A DNA stretch of 64,000 nucleotides from Maniola hyperantus. Taxonomy: Eukaryota > Arthropoda > Insecta > Lepidoptera > Nymphalidae. The notes under the pieces are model-generated. The model was given only the letters and a program-made list of their open reading frames with translations. It was not told the DNA's origin and made no database searches. The stretch lies in the NCBI RefSeq assembly GCF_902806685.2, contig NC_048545.1, positions 7,613,852 to 7,677,851 on the forward strand. The letters run 5' to 3'. Both the position numbers and the translations under genes were made by a program. Position 1 is the stretch's first letter. Each line of letters begins with the position of its first letter. Shown here in pieces: positions 55,691 to 64,000 of this stretch.

Positions 55691-57995
55691 TTACAGGAAA
55701 AATATTATAGATATGCACTGTAGTAAGCAGATAAATTACATAGTGGATTACACATTCTCATACTAGATATATTATAATATAAATATTAATTAACCATATA
55801 CATAAAAGGTAGCGCGTTCCAAAACATTTGTAGCTAGAGACACAGCATTATATCATAAGGAGTTGGTGGCGTTTTCAGTATATTATAATTAGTCAGTTAT
55901 TGGTGTAATTCAATTTGGTACCTGTACACAATATCTATATACATAATCGCCAGAACTAATAATAATGATATCAATGCGGTGAAGGACATCATTACTTTAA
56001 GACCTGTTAATTTAAATATTATATACGACGAATCATATACCTATAAGACTGAGCCTGCGCTGCGGAGCAGTTCTGTAAATAAAATATTTATAAAAACATA
56101 AGTACCTACGTAAATAAAAATCTTAACATATTCAACTGAACTTTAAAATACTTTATACAAAATTATAAGTAAAAACAAAAGATTCAGGTACCACTTTATA
56201 AGTCACCTTATAAATATTTCATGAAACATTCGCATCGAGATACATAATCATTAACTAATAAATTAACATCATTTGTATTATATTAACAAAATACACTACT
56301 ATAAACATAATACTAATATTACACATTATTATTTAAAATATATTAGAATATCAATATACTACATTTAAAATGCTCCTTTTAAAGTAAGTCGTTAAAATGC
56401 CCACTACACTTTCTAAATTTACTTCATGAACCAAATCATTACAATGCAAGCTAACAAAATAACTATTTCACACCACTTGCTTTAGAATGCCTTATTACAG
56501 ACCTGTCAGCTAAGGGTAAATAAAGTACCTACGTCATAACATTCCTATGAGTAAGTCAGGTTTTATTGTTGTACTAAAATCCATTACACCTTAAGGGATG
56601 TAATGTACTGAAATCCATTACGTCCTAAGGGATGTAATGTAATTTGAATTTAGAACACCGTGCACCCGAAGCAAATTCTGTTCCTTACAAGTAGTTTTTC
56701 GTTCAAGCTGCTACTGCTGTCTCGCTTCGACGTATGATCGCGTCCAGGGCTCACTACCCATGGCTTCATAGATAATTGAAAACTAGGGAGTTTTCAATAA
56801 TCTATGAGGCTATGGTGAGTGAGACCAAAACTATCTCCGAAACGTTGTATTGTGGTATTATTTATTTAATTTGAAATAAAAATGTCGAGTAATGAAGATA
56901 GCAGCAGTCATTTAACTCAGGAAACTATTAATGCTCAAAGTGTAATAAACGATTTGCTCACAGAAACTTGTAAAGACAGATAGGTAAGTAGTAGGTACCT
57001 ATTTAAGCATACGAAGATTTTGATTTTATTTTCTTGCGAGGTGTGAAAAGTAGAGTATTGAACTTGGGGGTAATACTGTCTTAGTTTTGGGCGCCCCTAA
57101 GCCCCGTGCTTCACGCAGGATTCTAGATACAACGCCCTCGCTACGCTCAGGAGTTACTCTGAAATCCCTCATTACGCTTGGAATTTATCCCGGCGCCCGT
57201 GACGTAAGAGTATGTTGAGTACCCCCCATATTGAGTAGTCTATTATTACACACTTAGAGCCATTTGCAGACCCGTTAAATGGACTTTATTGTAGCATGGA
57301 CACCTCAGCTTAGCTAGCCAGCTTTATTCACATTAGCTATTATTGTGAATCACTTGAATTCCTAAATGGTTGCTCGCTAATAAATTATTATTTATAATTA
57401 GACGTTTACAGCATGACTGTGTCGTGAAGAATTGAATCATATTGGAATGTTTAAACTCAACTTGTACTTCAAGTTGCAATTTTATGAATGTGAATTTAGA
57501 TATTAAAATGGAGTTATTTGAAGTGATTTTATCTCATGCATAAACATCCAGTTTCAAGAGTATAATAGCTATTGTAAAAAATATCTTACCTACAATGTGT
57601 ATTTTATGTACTATATACACTTTGTACATGCGGTAGGTGTATAAATTACATGTATAAATAACTCGTTTATAAAAATATGAACACGTCAATAAATGGAGAT
57701 TACAAACACTTTAAATTCCGTCCGTTTAAAAAATAAAACGTTACCGACACGGGAATAAAAAACTTAATCGAGTAAAACAATATTCACAATCATAATATAT
57801 ATCACAGATACCTAAGGAAGATATTACATTAAATTTATCTTTGAGGTACTACACATAGCGTTATTGTAAAAATGTAAATAAATAAAAAGCACAAAATCTC
57901 AGTGATTCCTATTTCCTAGGTATGTCGTCGAAACACTGACAATATTCACGACGTCATCGGAGGACCAAAATAAATAAATAGTCTTACATCAAAAA
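55691..57995. other. intergenic; hairpins and a 33-codon frame
   Basis: 56581-56640 holds two near-identical short hairpins in tandem (CATTACACCTTAAGGGATGT and CATTACGTCCTAAGGGATGT). An imperfect 34-bp-arm hairpin lies at 56751-56822. A short frame starts at 56882. 57040-57240 is GC-richer, with partly mirrored ends (GTAGAGTATTGAACTTGGGG and ACCCCCCATATTGAGTAGTC). Nothing else recognised. Confidence 0.5.
56882..56983 (+). CDS. 33-codon frame, doubtful
   Basis: Opens MSSNEDSSSHLTQETINAQS and ends at a TAG that sits directly before GTAAGT, a perfect donor consensus. The acidic, codon-like text looks more like a first coding exon than random AT-rich DNA, but no partner exon was found. It lies about 60 bp from the hairpin at 56751-56822, so it may instead be a relic inside a transposable element. 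No function is proposed. Confidence 0.2.
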   Translation: MSSNEDSSSHLTQETINAQSVINDLLTETCKDR

Positions 57996-63333
<5,338 letters not shown>

Positions 63334-64000
63334 CTGAAAAAAAAACATGAATAAGAGCATATGCAGACGACGGACTACTTTCCGCGGATGACAAAAATTT
63401 ATCTTCTTTATCGCAACACTCTTGGAAGAGCGGCCGTAGTCATCATGAAGTGACGTCTTTGAGGGCAGATGTTATACGCCTCACGAGCATTCGCCATGTA
63501 CACTCGTGCAAATCTTGGTACATCCACAGCAGACTTAATTTGGGCGCATGGTGACCTTCCTCGCCCTCTAGTGCCCTCTACTTTGCCCTGAACGTCAAGG
63601 CGCTCAATGGAGAATGGATGGAAAAATTGATCACCTAACTCAACAAGTTCAAACGGGATTTTCCGGGATAAAAAGTAGCTTATCGACCGTGAACTGGCAA
63701 CCTGAACTAACGCAATTTTATTAACATTACAGGATGAAGGAAATATCCTTCAGCTAAATGGTGATTGTATACAAGTGCCAGTGTAGGTGAAATCCCGGTA
63801 GTATCTGTTTTTCAAAGTTTTGTTCCAAACTACCCGTCATGAAATGTGGCACAGCAAAGTATGAAATAGTATAAAGTAAAATCGTCACCAAATTTGAGAT
63901 AGGACATGCCAGTTCACAGTCGTTACTTTCGTCTCCGGAATGCAATAGTTATCTTTGTGAAACAGATGATATCCGCGACTTCATCCACGTGGTTGGCATT

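Overview
The window looks like nuclear DNA from a moth or butterfly (Lepidoptera). The genes are split by GT-AG introns, the DNA is AT-rich, and the spaces between exons hold repeats typical of that order: SINE-like elements with a CCGGCCAAGTGCGAGTC box, SINEs with a tail like CACCTTTTCCTTTTATATA, many palindromic MITEs, and tails of non-LTR retrotransposons. The species assignment is inference from these repeats and from the insect-like proteins.

Layout, left to right. 1-3.5 kb is repeat-rich and non-coding. 3516-13206 (+) is a complete ten-exon Elongin A gene (transcription elongation, Elongin B/C binding), with two internal partial duplications of its own exons. 13.2-17.3 kb holds MITEs, an inverted SINE pair around an AT microsatellite, and no gene. 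17333-18373 (-) is a single-exon F-box/leucine-rich-repeat gene. 19115-23673 (-) is a full-length Ty1/copia retrotransposon with an intact 1365-codon gag-pol, near-identical LTRs and a 5-bp target duplication. 24-28.4 kb is repeats. 28436-47705 (+) is a complete nine-exon mitochondrial glutamate dehydrogenase gene whose long introns carry LINE and SINE debris. 49088-51955 (+) is a four-exon p24/TMED7-type cargo receptor. 52717-53586 (-) is a two-exon YIPF5/Yip1 gene. 54.8-57.2 kb holds repeats. 57996-63333 (-) is the 3' part of a larger gene encoding a disordered protein with about twenty Tyr-x-x-hydrophobic motifs; its 5' end lies outside the window.

The five complete or nearly complete cellular genes do not form one pathway. 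The p24 protein and YIPF5 both act in ER-Golgi traffic and lie about 0.8 kb apart, convergently transcribed, but this may be coincidence. All exon-intron structures were derived by hand from splice consensus, reading-frame phase and family similarity. In every multi-exon gene the phases join without a break.

Most notable: the 142-bp tandem array copying an Elongin A exon together with its splice donor; the tyrosine-motif gene, whose architecture resembles transmembrane lymphocyte adaptors although no orthology can be shown here; and a hAT-type element whose 8-bp target duplication overlaps the 5' splice site of one of that gene's exons.
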